A stretch of 64,000 nt of DNA from Bradyrhizobium sp. BR13661 (GTDB taxonomy: Bacteria; Pseudomonadota; Alphaproteobacteria; Rhizobiales; Xanthobacteraceae): assembly GCF_029892425.1 (NCBI RefSeq), contig NZ_JARXWB010000003.1, positions 186,001-250,000 on the forward strand, read 5' to 3'. The notes beneath the pieces are model-generated. The model was not told the DNA's origin, did no database searches, and worked only from the letters and a program-made list of their open reading frames with translations. How positions within the stretch are numbered: the stretch's first letter is position 1; each line of letters starts with the position of its first letter. Positions 31,927-40,901 of the stretch are shown piece after piece. The position numbers and the translations under genes are program-made.

Positions 31927-33363
31927 ATGCCGGAGACCATCGAAGCCAGATCGCCGGAGCAAAGCGCTGAGGCAATGACATCAACGTTACCTGCCGCTGC
32001 GCGCGAGCCCGATCATCCCAAAGCCGATGGCCTGCCGGCCGAACAGCGGCGCTGGGCGGTCGCTGCGATTTTCACCGCGCTGGCGATGGCCTCGCTCGAC
32101 ACCGCGATCGCCAACATCGCGCTGCCCGCCATTGCCGCCGATCTGCATGTCAGTCCGGAGCAATCGGTCTGGGTGGTCAACGTCTACCAGATCGCGCTGG
32201 TGGCGACGCTCTTGCCGTTAGGCGCGCTCGGCGAGATCGTCGGGCACCAGCGCATCTATCTCGGCGGCCTGATCCTGTTCACCATCGCCTCGCTGTTCTG
32301 CGCGGTCGCCTGGTCGCTGGACAGCCTGCTGGTCGCGCGCACGCTGCAGGGCCTCGGCGCCAGCGGCATCATGAGCGTCAACACCGCCCTGGTGCGCTTC
32401 GTTTATCCGGGGCGGATGCAGGGCCGCGGCTTCGGCCACAACGCGCTGGTGGTCGCAACCGCCTTCACCTTCGGTCCCTCGATCGCATCTGCGATCCTGG
32501 CGATCGGCCCGTGGCCGTGGCTGTTCGCCGTCAATATCCCGTTCGGCCTCATCGCCACCGGCATCGGCTTTGCGATGCTGCCGAAGACGCCGCGCGCCGA
32601 TCATGGCTTTGATTTTCTCGGCGCGCTGCTCGCTGCCATGTGCCTCGGCCTGTTCATCACCGGTATCGGCAGCGCCGCACATAATTTGTCGCCGGTCATC
32701 GTGGGCGTCGAGCTGGTCACAGCGCTGGCGCTCGGCTTCATCCTGACGCGCCGCCATGCAGATCATCCCGCGCCGATGTTGCCGATCGATTTGTTCAGCC
32801 GGCCGATGTTCGCGCTCTCGGCGGCGACCGCGGTGTGCTCCTTCGCGGTGCAGGGCCTCGCCTTCGTCTCGCTGCCGTTCTATTTCGAGGACGTGCTCGG
32901 ACGCTCGCAGGTCGAGACCGGCTTCTTCATGACGCCGTGGCCGCTGGTGGTCGGCATCATGGCGCCGATCGCCGGCCGCCTCTCGGACCGCCATCCGGTC
33001 GGTCTGCTCGGCGGCATCGGTCTCATCCTGCTCGGCCTCGGCATGGCGCTGCTCGCACTGCTACCGGCGAGCCCGAGCATTCCCGATATCGTCTGGCGGA
33101 TCATGATCTGCGGCATGGGCTTCGGCTTCTTCCAGGCGCCGAACATGAAGGCGATCATGGGGAGCGCTCCGCCGCATCGCGGCGGCAGCGCCTCGGGCAT
33201 CGTCGCCACCGCGCGGCTGACGGGACAGACCACCGGCGCGGCGCTGGCGGCAGCATGCTTTGCGCTCGCCGGTCACAACGGCGCCACTGTGGCACTGGCC
33301 CTAGGGGCAGGCTTCGCCGCGCTCGGCAGCGTGATGAGCTTCCTGCGGCTGGCGGTGAAGTAG
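31927..33363 (+). CDS. MFS exporter, EmrB/QacA (DHA2) type
   Basis: A 478-residue transporter with about 14 hydrophobic segments, as in the DHA2 drug/proton antiporters. Signature stretches: ASLDTAIANIALPAIAADL in helix 1 (the D-x-T-I-x-N-V-A-L-P-like motif C1), GEIVGHQRIYLGGL after helix 2, and GLGASGIMSVNTALV. It probably expels toxic organic compounds by proton exchange; substrate unknown. The first ATG (31927) is used; a second lies 16 codons in. Confidence 0.85.
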   Translation: MPETIEARSPEQSAEAMTSTLPAAAREPDHPKADGLPAEQRRWAVAAIFTALAMASLDTAIANIALPAIAADLHVSPEQSVWVVNVYQIALVATLLPLGALGEIVGHQRIYLGGLILFTIASLFCAVAWSLDSLLVARTLQGLGASGIMSVNTALVRFVYPGRMQGRGFGHNALVVATAFTFGPSIASAILAIGPWPWLFAVNIPFGLIATGIGFAMLPKTPRADHGFDFLGALLAAMCLGLFITGIGSAAHNLSPVIVGVELVTALALGFILTRRHADHPAPMLPIDLFSRPMFALSAATAVCSFAVQGLAFVSLPFYFEDVLGRSQVETGFFMTPWPLVVGIMAPIAGRLSDRHPVGLLGGIGLILLGLGMALLALLPASPSIPDIVWRIMICGMGFGFFQAPNMKAIMGSAPPHRGGSASGIVATARLTGQTTGAALAAACFALAGHNGATVALALGAGFAALGSVMSFLRLAVK

Positions 33364-33520
33364 CCGACACGCGCACACAACACCGCCCGGTCCATAATCT
33401 TCCCGCGACCGCGTAAATCTTCATGGCCACCCCTCGGACTATTGATTTGAACAGTTCCAGTTTGCCGGACACATTGCGCCCCTGAGTCCATCGGTGGATG
33501 GGCCAATCAGGGGACTTGCG

Positions 33521-33970
33521 ATGGCAAACCTAACAATCAACGGAAAAACCCTCACGCTCGACGTCGAGCCGGATACGCCGCTGCTCTGGGCGATCCGCGA
33601 AAATGCCGGCCTGACCGGCACCAAATACGGCTGCGGCATTGCACAATGCGGCGCCTGCACGGTCCACATGGACGGTGTCGCCACCCGCTCCTGCGGGATC
33701 TCGGTCGGCGAGGCCGAGGGCAAGAAGATCACCACCATCGAAGGGCTCGCGTCCGGCAGCACGCTGCACAAGGTGCAGGAAGCCTGGATCGCCCAGGACG
33801 TCCCGCAATGCGGCTATTGCCAGAGCGGCATGATCATGGCCGTGGCGGCGCTGCTGAGCGAGAAGCCGAAGCCGACCGACGCAGACATCGACGATGCCAT
33901 CACCAATATCTGCCGCTGCGGCACCTTCCAGCAGGTGCGCGAAGCGATCCACACGATTGCAAGCGCGTAA
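33521..33970 (+). CDS. Molybdenum hydroxylase, 2Fe-2S small subunit (IorA-like)
   Basis: A 149-residue protein with two 2Fe-2S sites. The plant-ferredoxin type has [19 protein letters not shown] (about 38-56), and the second has [11 protein letters not shown] (about 98) with [15 protein letters not shown] (about 135). This is the iron-sulfur subunit of the xanthine oxidase family, closest in layout to isoquinoline 1-oxidoreductase alpha. It passes electrons from the molybdenum subunit encoded 11 bases downstream. The start at 33521 (MANLTINGK) is the family start. Confidence 0.92.
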   Translation: MANLTINGKTLTLDVEPDTPLLWAIRENAGLTGTKYGCGIAQCGACTVHMDGVATRSCGISVGEAEGKKITTIEGLASGSTLHKVQEAWIAQDVPQCGYCQSGMIMAVAALLSEKPKPTDADIDDAITNICRCGTFQQVREAIHTIASA

Positions 33971-33981
33971 GGGAGCGGCAC

Positions 33982-36165
33982 ATGAACAAGCATGTTTCTC
34001 CCAGGATGAATCGCCGTGCCTTCGTCATCGGCAGCGCAACGCTCGGCGCAGGTCTCGCCATCGGCCTCGATCTCCCCTTCGGCGGTCCCGCCGTGGTCCG
34101 CGCGGCCGACGGCTCGCCAGAGATCAATGCCTGGGTCGTCATCAAGCCCGATGACACCGTGGTGATCCGCGTCGCCCGCTCCGAGATGGGCCAGGGCTCG
34201 CTTACCGGCCTCGCCCAGCTCGTCGCCGAGGAACTCGAATGCGACTGGACCAAGGTCACGACCGAATTCCCCTCGCCCGGGCAGAACGTCGCCCGCAAGC
34301 GCGTCTGGGGCGACTACTCGACCGGCGGCAGCCGCGGCATTCGCACCTCGCACGATTATGTGCGCAGGGGCGGCGCCACCGCGCGCACGATGCTGATCCA
34401 GGCCGCAGCCAATGAGTGGAAGGTGCCGGCCTCCGAATGCACGGCCGCCAATAGCGTCATCACCCATACACCGTCAGGCAAGACGACAACCTACGGCAAG
34501 GTCGCCGAGGCCGCGGCCAAGCTCACGCCGCCGGCCGACGTCAAGCTGAAGGATCCCAAGGATTGGCGGCTGGTCGGTAAGGGCGTGAAGCGCCTCGACA
34601 CCCCGGACAAGGTCACCGGCACGACCGTCTACGGCATCGACGTCAAGCTGCCGGGCATGCTCAATGCCGCGATCAAGGATTGCCCGGTCACCGGCGGCAA
34701 GCTGAAGAGCTATGACGAGGCCAAGATCGCCGGCATGAAAGGCGTGAAGAAGGTGGTGAAGGTCGGCGACACCGCGGTTGCGGTCGTGGCCGACACCTTC
34801 TGGCACGCCAAGACCGCGCTCGATGCTTTGCCGATCGTCTGGGACGAAGGCGAGAACAAGAAGGTCAGCAGCGCTTCGATCGGAAAATGGCTGGCCGAAG
34901 GCCTCGACAGCGGTCCGGCCTATGTCGGCAATTCCAACGGCGACACCAAGGCCGCACTCGCGGGCGCGGCGAAGACGATCGAAGCCGTCTACAATTATCC
35001 CTACCAGAACCACGCCACGATGGAGCCGATGAACGCCACCGCGCTCTACACGGCCGACAAATGCGAGGTCTGGTGCGGCACGCAGAATGGCGAGGCGGCG
35101 TTCGCCGCCGCGCTGGAAGCCTCAGAGCTTCCCGCCGAGAAATGCGACGTCAACAAAATGCTGCTCGGTGGCGGCTTCGGCCGTCGCGGTCAGACCGATT
35201 ATGTGCGGCAGGCCGTGCTGATCGCCAAGCAGATGCCGGGCACGCCGATCAAGCTGCTATGGACGCGCGAAGAGGACATGACGCACGGCCGCTACCATCC
35301 GATCACGCAGTGCAAGCTGACCGCGGGCTTCGATGCCGACAACAATCTCACGGCATTCCACATGCGGATCTCCGGCCAATCGATCTTGGCAAGCCTGAGG
35401 CCGGACGCACTCGTCAACGGCATGGATCCGGCGACCTTCGCCGGCCTCAATGCCAAAGGCGATGCGCCGTTCGGATACTCGGTGCCCAATCTCCTGATCG
35501 AGCACTCGATGCGCAACCCGCACATCATTCCGGGCTTCTGGCGCGGGGTGAACGTCAATCAGAACGCGATCTATGTCGAATGCTTCATGGATGAGCTGGC
35601 GCACGCGGCAGGCCAGGACCCGCTGGAGTTCCGGCGCAAGCTGATGAAGGACCACCCGAAGAATCTCGCGGTGCTGGAAGCCGTGGCCGAGAAGATCGGC
35701 TGGGGCACCGCGCCGCCGCAAGGCATCTACCGTGGGCTCGCGCATTTCGCTTCCTACGGCAGCTATGTCGCGGCCGCTGCGGAGATCTCGGTGACCGAAG
35801 GTACCAAGGTCAAGGTGCATCGCATCGTCGCGGCGACCGACCCCGGCTATGCCGTGAACCCCGCCCAGATCGAGCGGCAGATTGCCGGCTCGTTCGTCTA
35901 CGGGCTGAGCGGACTGTTCTATGGCGGCATCACGGTCAAGGACGGCGCCATCGAGCAGACCAACTTCGACACCTACGATTCGATGCGCATCGCGGCGATG
36001 CCGAAGGTGGAGTCGATCGTGATGCCGAGCGGGGGTTTCTGGGGCGGCGTCGGCGAACCGACCATCGGCGTCGCGGGACCTGCGGTGCTCAACGCCTATT
36101 TCGCGGCAACGGGCAAGCGCATCCGCTCGGTGCCGCTGCGCGACCAGAACATCACCTTCGCCTAA
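33982..36165 (+). CDS. Molybdenum hydroxylase large subunit, exported (IorB-like)
   Basis: A 727-residue molybdopterin subunit. A twin-arginine signal (MNRRAFVIGSATLGAGLAIG) points to periplasmic export as a complex with the small subunit. Molybdenum-pocket motifs include LLGGGFGRRGQTDY (about 393) and the catalytic glutamate in WGGVGEPTIGVAGPAVLNA near the end. The type is aldehyde oxidase/isoquinoline 1-oxidoreductase, hydroxylating an N-heterocycle or aldehyde and passing electrons to a cytochrome. The FAD subunit of xanthine dehydrogenases is absent. It is followed by a 14-bp hairpin and then soxFXYZA. Confidence 0.9.
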   Translation: MNKHVSPRMNRRAFVIGSATLGAGLAIGLDLPFGGPAVVRAADGSPEINAWVVIKPDDTVVIRVARSEMGQGSLTGLAQLVAEELECDWTKVTTEFPSPGQNVARKRVWGDYSTGGSRGIRTSHDYVRRGGATARTMLIQAAANEWKVPASECTAANSVITHTPSGKTTTYGKVAEAAAKLTPPADVKLKDPKDWRLVGKGVKRLDTPDKVTGTTVYGIDVKLPGMLNAAIKDCPVTGGKLKSYDEAKIAGMKGVKKVVKVGDTAVAVVADTFWHAKTALDALPIVWDEGENKKVSSASIGKWLAEGLDSGPAYVGNSNGDTKAALAGAAKTIEAVYNYPYQNHATMEPMNATALYTADKCEVWCGTQNGEAAFAAALEASELPAEKCDVNKMLLGGGFGRRGQTDYVRQAVLIAKQMPGTPIKLLWTREEDMTHGRYHPITQCKLTAGFDADNNLTAFHMRISGQSILASLRPDALVNGMDPATFAGLNAKGDAPFGYSVPNLLIEHSMRNPHIIPGFWRGVNVNQNAIYVECFMDELAHAAGQDPLEFRRKLMKDHPKNLAVLEAVAEKIGWGTAPPQGIYRGLAHFASYGSYVAAAAEISVTEGTKVKVHRIVAATDPGYAVNPAQIERQIAGSFVYGLSGLFYGGITVKDGAIEQTNFDTYDSMRIAAMPKVESIVMPSGGFWGGVGEPTIGVAGPAVLNAYFAATGKRIRSVPLRDQNITFA

Positions 36166-36171
36166 CGAAAC

Positions 36172-36200
36172 GCCGCGGCGGCCACGGTGGCCGCCGCGGC
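36172..36200 (+). terminator. GC-rich hairpin between the molybdenum hydroxylase and soxF
   Basis: A nearly perfect palindrome, 14-bp arms GCCGCGGCGGCCAC/GTGGCCGCCGCGGC around one G, six bases after the large-subunit stop. Followed by ATCTT rather than a T-run, so termination is probably partial. It may mark an mRNA boundary within an otherwise continuous gene run. Confidence 0.5.
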
Positions 36201-36211
36201 ATCTTGCCTGG

Positions 36212-37489
36212 ATGATCTCAATGATCACGCGACCGGTGACACGTCGGAGCGCCGTGCTCGGCATCACGGCCGCTGCATTGGCGCGGCCAACAGTCTTGCA
36301 TGCGCAATCGACGGGCCGCGTTGTCGTGGTCGGCGGCGGCTTCGGCGGAGCGGCCTGCGCCCGCGCGCTCAAGCGCGCGCAAGCCGACCTGCAAGTCATC
36401 CTGATCGAGCCCAATACGGTCTTCACCTCCTGCCCCTTCAGCAACGAGGTGATCGCCGGCCTGCGCGAGATCGAGGCACAGCAATTTGGCCATGACAAGC
36501 TCGCCGCCGAAGGCGTTACAGTGATCGGCCAGACCGTGACCACGATCGCGCCGGAACAGCGCAGCGTCATGACGGCCGACGGCGTCGCGCTGCCCTATGA
36601 CCGCCTCGTGCTCTCGCCCGGCATCGACTTCCATTTCGAGGCTCTGCCTGGTTACGACGAGGCCACATCGGAAAAGATGCCCCACGCCTGGAAGGCCGGC
36701 GCGCAGACACTGCTGCTGCGCAGGCAGTTGGAGGCGATGGACGATGGCGGCACGGTCGCGATCGCCATCCCCGCCAATCCCTCGCGCTGTCCGCCCGCAC
36801 CCTATGAGCGCGCCAGCCTGATCGCGCACTATTTGAAAACGAAGAAGCCGCGCTCGAAAGTGCTGATCCTCGATGCCAAAGACACTTTCTCACAGCAGCG
36901 GCTGTTCGAGAAGGCGTGGAAGGAGCTCTACGGCGACATGATCGAGCGCATCAGCCTCTCGCAAGGCGGCCGCGTCACCTCGGTCGATCCGGCTACCAAG
37001 ACCATCGTCACCGAATTCGGCAATTACACCCCTGATGTCGCCAACGTCATCCCGCCGCAGCGTGCCGGTCACATCGCGGAGATCGCCGGCGCAGCTGATA
37101 CCACCGGCTGGTGCCCGATCGATCCTGTGAGCTTCGAGTCGAAGCTTGTCAAAAACGTCCACGTCATCGGCGACGCCTGCCTCGGCGGCGGCATTCCCAA
37201 ATCGGCTTCGGCCGCCAGCGCGCAAGGCAAGGCCTGCGCTGCTGCCATCGTCAACCTGCTCGCCGGACGCGCGCCGGAAATCCCGCGGCTGACCGGCGTC
37301 TGCTACAACACCGTCGCGCCCGGTTACGGCTTCTCGCTGTCAGGCAACTACCAGCCCAAGGGCGACATCTTTGCCGAGGTCGAAGGCGGCGCCACAAGCC
37401 CGCTCGATGCGCCACGTGAGCTGCGCGCGCGCGAGGCGGCCGAGGCGGAACGCTGGTTTCAAACCATCACGGCGGACACCTTTGGCTAA
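36212..37489 (+). CDS. soxF: Flavocytochrome c sulfide dehydrogenase flavoprotein (SoxF/FccB)
   Basis: A 425-residue exported flavoprotein with a twin-arginine-like signal (RPVTRRSAVLGITAAALA). The FAD motif RVVVVGGGFGGAACARALK and the conserved EPNTVFTSCPFSNEV carry the first redox-active cysteine. A later cysteine in SRCPPAPYERASLIAHYL and a C-terminal FCSD domain follow. It oxidises sulfide or protein-bound sulfur and needs a cytochrome partner. No fccA cytochrome is adjacent. The first ATG (36212) or the fourth codon may be used. First of soxF-X-Y-Z-A. Confidence 0.85.
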   Translation: MISMITRPVTRRSAVLGITAAALARPTVLHAQSTGRVVVVGGGFGGAACARALKRAQADLQVILIEPNTVFTSCPFSNEVIAGLREIEAQQFGHDKLAAEGVTVIGQTVTTIAPEQRSVMTADGVALPYDRLVLSPGIDFHFEALPGYDEATSEKMPHAWKAGAQTLLLRRQLEAMDDGGTVAIAIPANPSRCPPAPYERASLIAHYLKTKKPRSKVLILDAKDTFSQQRLFEKAWKELYGDMIERISLSQGGRVTSVDPATKTIVTEFGNYTPDVANVIPPQRAGHIAEIAGAADTTGWCPIDPVSFESKLVKNVHVIGDACLGGGIPKSASAASAQGKACAAAIVNLLAGRAPEIPRLTGVCYNTVAPGYGFSLSGNYQPKGDIFAEVEGGATSPLDAPRELRAREAAEAERWFQTITADTFG

Positions 37490-37931
37490 GTCGACATTCT
37501 ACATCGCTGCGTTATTTGCCGGCATCGCGTTCGTTGCCGGCGCACGCGCACAGGGACTTGCGCCCTATGAGGTCGCCGGCGATGGCATCGCGAAATCGCT
37601 CACGGGCGCCCCCGGCGATGCCGCGCGCGGGCGCGCGCTGGTGCTGGCGCGAACGACGACCTGCATTCTCTGCCATTCCGGCCCCTTCCCGGAAACGCGT
37701 TTCCAGGGTGACCTCGCGCCCGATCTCGCCGGCACGGGGACCCGCTGGACGATGAGCCAGTTGCGGCTTCGGCTGGTGGATGCTTCACGCTTCAACGCGG
37801 ACACCATCATGCCGTCCTATTATCGCAACGAGGGCCTCGTGCGTGTGGGACGCAATTTCGTGGAGAGACCGATATTGTCGGCCGAGGAAATCGAGGACAT
37901 CGTGGCCTTTCTCGCAACCCTTCGAGACTAA
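37482..37931 (+). CDS. soxX: Sulfur-oxidation cytochrome SoxX
   Basis: A 149-residue monoheme cytochrome c, the small subunit of SoxAX. A TTG start at 37482 overlaps the soxF stop, giving a signal peptide cut near ARAQ. The heme site is CILCH (about residue 65), with the axial methionine probably in NADTIMPSYYRNEGL, the SoxX signature. SoxAX links sulfur compounds to the SoxY carrier cysteine. Confidence 0.85.
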   Translation: MAKSTFYIAALFAGIAFVAGARAQGLAPYEVAGDGIAKSLTGAPGDAARGRALVLARTTTCILCHSGPFPETRFQGDLAPDLAGTGTRWTMSQLRLRLVDASRFNADTIMPSYYRNEGLVRVGRNFVERPILSAEEIEDIVAFLATLRD

Positions 37932-37935
37932 GTTC

Positions 37936-38403
37936 ATGCCCACGACGCGACGACAGTTCCTGAGCTTTGCCGGAGGCGTCACCGTCGCCGGGACGATCCC
38001 GATCGTCACGCTGCGGCCGGTCGAAGCAACGCCGGCGATGCTCACTACTGCGATCCGCAACGTCGTCGGTGAGGGCCCCATTCGCACCGGCAAGGTCAAG
38101 CTCAATATTCCGCCGCTGGTCGAGAACGGCAACACGGTGCCGATGACGGTGAGCGTCGCAAGCCCGATGACGGCGGATGACTATGTCAAGAGCATCCACG
38201 TCTTCAACGAGAAGAACCCGCAGCCGAACATCGGCAACTTCTACCTCAACCCGTCCTCCGGCCGCGCCCAGATCTCGACGCGGATCCGCTTGGCCGACAC
38301 CCAGAAGGTGGTCGCGATCGCCCGTCTCTCCGACGACAGTTTCTGGCAGGTCACAGCCGACATCGTCGTGACGCTGGCCGCCTGCACCGAGGAGGTGAAC
38401 TGA
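37936..38403 (+). CDS. soxY: Sulfur carrier SoxY, non-canonical C-terminus
   Basis: A 155-residue carrier with a twin-arginine signal (MPTTRRQFLSFAGG). The Ig-like SoxY domain is clear: LNIPPLVENGNTVPMTV, KSIHVFNEKNPQPNIGNFY and TRIRLADTQKVVAIARL. The chain ends VTLAACTEEVN where typical SoxY ends in GGCGG. The single late cysteine is kept, but the flexible glycines are replaced and five residues follow. Either the swinging arm differs or another partner is used. ATGA overlap with soxZ indicates the SoxYZ heterodimer. Confidence 0.85.
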   Translation: MPTTRRQFLSFAGGVTVAGTIPIVTLRPVEATPAMLTTAIRNVVGEGPIRTGKVKLNIPPLVENGNTVPMTVSVASPMTADDYVKSIHVFNEKNPQPNIGNFYLNPSSGRAQISTRIRLADTQKVVAIARLSDDSFWQVTADIVVTLAACTEEVN

Positions 38404-38720
38404 TGGCCGCGCTGATCAACGTTCCCGCGAAAGCCAAACGCGGCGACATCATCGAGATCCGCACGCTGACCTCGCACATCATGGAAACCGGCTTCCGGCG
38501 TACGATGGATGGCGCGCTGGTGCCGCGCGACATCATCACGAGCTTCACCTGCCGCTACAATGGCACCGAGATATTTCGCGCCGATCTGTTTCCGGCGATC
38601 GCGGCCAATCCTTATCTATCCTTCTTCACCGTCGCCAAGGAAAGCGGCAAGCTCGAGTTCGAATGGATCGGCGATAACGGCTATTCGTCCACCGCATCGG
38701 CATCGATCACCGTCGAATGA
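38403..38720 (+). CDS. soxZ: Sulfur carrier partner SoxZ
   Basis: A 105-residue cytosol-type sequence without its own signal, as usual for SoxZ, which is exported with SoxY. Family pattern: INVPAKAKRGDIIEIRTL, HIMETGFRRTMDG, FTCRYNGTEIFRADL and a C-terminal immunoglobulin-like strand ending ITVE. It starts in an ATGA overlap with soxY and ends in one with soxA. Confidence 0.93.
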   Translation: MAALINVPAKAKRGDIIEIRTLTSHIMETGFRRTMDGALVPRDIITSFTCRYNGTEIFRADLFPAIAANPYLSFFTVAKESGKLEFEWIGDNGYSSTASASITVE

Positions 38721-39496
38721 TTTTTTGGCGCGCGATAGCGGTGGTGGCGCTTGTCACCACGGGCCCTGCGCTGCTCGCCGGGGGAATCCCGCCCGATGCG
38801 CGCCGCTCCGGCTATTCCTTCATGGGCCCCGATACGCGCGCCATGCAGGATGACGACTCGTCCAATCCGGGGATGCTGTTCGTGCTCGACGGCGAGGCGC
38901 TGTGGATGAAGAAGGCCGGCAGCGCGAACAAAGCCTGCGCGGACTGCCATGGCGATGCCAGGAGCAGCATGAAGGGCGTCGCGGCGCGCTATCCAGCCTT
39001 CGACAAGACACTCGCGCGCCCGGTCACACTCGACCAGCGCATCAATCTCTGCCGCGCCAATCATCAACAGGCAGCACCGCTGCCCTATGAGAGCCGCGAC
39101 ATCCTGGCGCTATCCGCCTTCGTTGCTCATCAGTCGCGCGGCGTCGCCATCAGCGCAGGCGATGATCCACAGCTTAAACTTTTCGTCGAACAGGGGCGCA
39201 TGCTGTTCATGCAGCGCGAAGGGCAGCTCAACCTGGCCTGCACCAATTGCCACGACGACAACTTTGACAGGCGCCTCGCAGGCTCGCCGATCACGCAAGG
39301 GCAGCCGACCGGCTATCCGCTCTATCGGCTGGAATGGCAGACGCTGGGATCCCTGGAGCGGCGCTTGCGCAGCTGTATGACCGGCGTCCGCGCCCAGGCC
39401 TATGACTACGGCGCGCCCGAGCTGGTCGCGCTCGAGCTCTATCTGATGTCGCGGGCCCGCGGAATGCCCATGGAAACGCCGGCGGTGCGACCGTAA
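38717..39496 (+). CDS. soxA: Sulfur-oxidation diheme cytochrome SoxA
   Basis: A 259-residue exported cytochrome (signal FWRAIAVVALVTTGPALLAGG). Two heme sites, CADCH (about residue 74) and CTNCH (about 174), make it the diheme form. The cysteine in RLRSCMTGVRAQAYDYG is the conserved active-site heme ligand that becomes a persulfide. With SoxX it forms the thiosulfate-binding SoxAX. Last gene of the cluster; soxB, soxCD and soxVW are not nearby. Confidence 0.92.
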   Translation: MIFWRAIAVVALVTTGPALLAGGIPPDARRSGYSFMGPDTRAMQDDDSSNPGMLFVLDGEALWMKKAGSANKACADCHGDARSSMKGVAARYPAFDKTLARPVTLDQRINLCRANHQQAAPLPYESRDILALSAFVAHQSRGVAISAGDDPQLKLFVEQGRMLFMQREGQLNLACTNCHDDNFDRRLAGSPITQGQPTGYPLYRLEWQTLGSLERRLRSCMTGVRAQAYDYGAPELVALELYLMSRARGMPMETPAVRP

Positions 39497-39575
39497 CGCC
39501 CAAATTAGGGCTAGGCAGGCGTGGAACGGTCGCTAGTATCCCTCCCAAAGACTTGAATCACAGGGAGGGACTAAA

Positions 39576-40901
39576 GTGGCTGACCATAAAATCTCGCGTC
39601 GCACGCTGTTGACGGGTACCGCTGCGGCTGGCGCGCTCAGCCTCACCGGGCTGCCGGCTCGCGCCGAGGTGAATTGGAAGAAATATGCGGGCACCAAGCT
39701 GGAGGTCATCCTCGCCAAGGGCCCGCGCGGCGACAACTTACAGAAATACGTCAAGGAATTTACCGAGCTCACCGGCATCCAGGTCGAATCCGAGCAGATT
39801 CCCGAGCAGCAGCAGCGCCAGAAATGCGTCATCGAGCTGACCTCGGGCCGGCCGAGCTTCGACGTGGTACATGTCAGCTATCACGTGCAGAAGCGGCAGT
39901 TCGAGAAGGCCGGCTGGCTCGCCGATCTCACACCCTACATGAAGGATCCGACGCTGACCGCGCCCGATCTCGTCGAGAGCGATTTCTCGGCCGCCGGCCT
40001 GCAATACGCCAAGAACGACAAGGGCCAGATGCTGTCGCTGCCCTGGTCGGTCGATTATTTCATCCTCTATTACAACAAGGAGCTCTTCCAGAAGAAGGGC
40101 GTCGCCGTTCCCAAGACCCTCGACGAGATGGTCGCGGCCGCGGAAAAGCTCACCGACCCGAAGGAAGGCACCTACGGCTTCGTCGGGCGCGGCTTGCGCA
40201 ACGCCAACATGACGTTGTGGACCAATTTCTTCCTCAACTATGGCGGCGAATTCCTCGATGCCAAGGGCAACATCCTGACCGACGGTCCTGAAGCGATCGC
40301 GGCAACAAAGCTCTATCAAACGCTGCTGACGAAAGTCGCGCCGCCCGGCGTTGCCGGCTTCAACTGGATGGAGTCGATGGCCTCGTTCACACAGGGACGT
40401 TCGGCGATGTGGATCGACGGCGTCGGCTGGGCGCCGCCGCTGGAAGATCCGGCCGCATCGCGTGTCGTCGGCAAGGTCGGCTACACTGTCGTGCCCGCCG
40501 GACCGAAGGGGCAGTATTCGGCCACTTATGGCGACGGCGTCGGCATTGCCGCGGCGAGCAAGAACAAGGAAGCTGCCTATCTGCTCTGCCAGTGGATCGT
40601 CTCCAAGCAGCAGGGCGCACGGCTGTTGCAGGCCGGCGGCGGCGTGCCGTTCCGCAACTCGATCCTGAACGATGCGGAGGTCCAGAGCGGCGTCAAGATG
40701 CCGAAGGAGTGGCTGCAGTCGGTGATCGATTCCGGCAAGATCAGCAAGCTCGGCCTGCCAGTTGTAATTCCGGTCGCCGAATTCCGCGACATCGTCGGCG
40801 CGGCGCTGACCGCGACATTATCAGGTGCCGATCCCGCAACCGAACTGAAGAAGGCCAACGATCAGTACCGGCCGATCCTGGAGCGTAGCGAAAAGGCGTG
40901 A
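39576..40901 (+). CDS. ABC transporter substrate-binding protein (sugar type)
   Basis: A 441-residue family 1 binding protein with a twin-arginine signal (HKISRRTLLTGTAAAGALSL). The body has the typical FDVVHVSYHVQKRQFEKAG, LPWSVDYFILYYNKELFQ and YGDGVGIAAASKNKEAAY. It starts with GTG at 39576 after GGGAGGGA. Position before two CUT1-type permeases suggests a mono- or oligosaccharide or glycoside ligand, not identified. Confidence 0.88.
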   Translation: MADHKISRRTLLTGTAAAGALSLTGLPARAEVNWKKYAGTKLEVILAKGPRGDNLQKYVKEFTELTGIQVESEQIPEQQQRQKCVIELTSGRPSFDVVHVSYHVQKRQFEKAGWLADLTPYMKDPTLTAPDLVESDFSAAGLQYAKNDKGQMLSLPWSVDYFILYYNKELFQKKGVAVPKTLDEMVAAAEKLTDPKEGTYGFVGRGLRNANMTLWTNFFLNYGGEFLDAKGNILTDGPEAIAATKLYQTLLTKVAPPGVAGFNWMESMASFTQGRSAMWIDGVGWAPPLEDPAASRVVGKVGYTVVPAGPKGQYSATYGDGVGIAAASKNKEAAYLLCQWIVSKQQGARLLQAGGGVPFRNSILNDAEVQSGVKMPKEWLQSVIDSGKISKLGLPVVIPVAEFRDIVGAALTATLSGADPATELKKANDQYRPILERSEKA

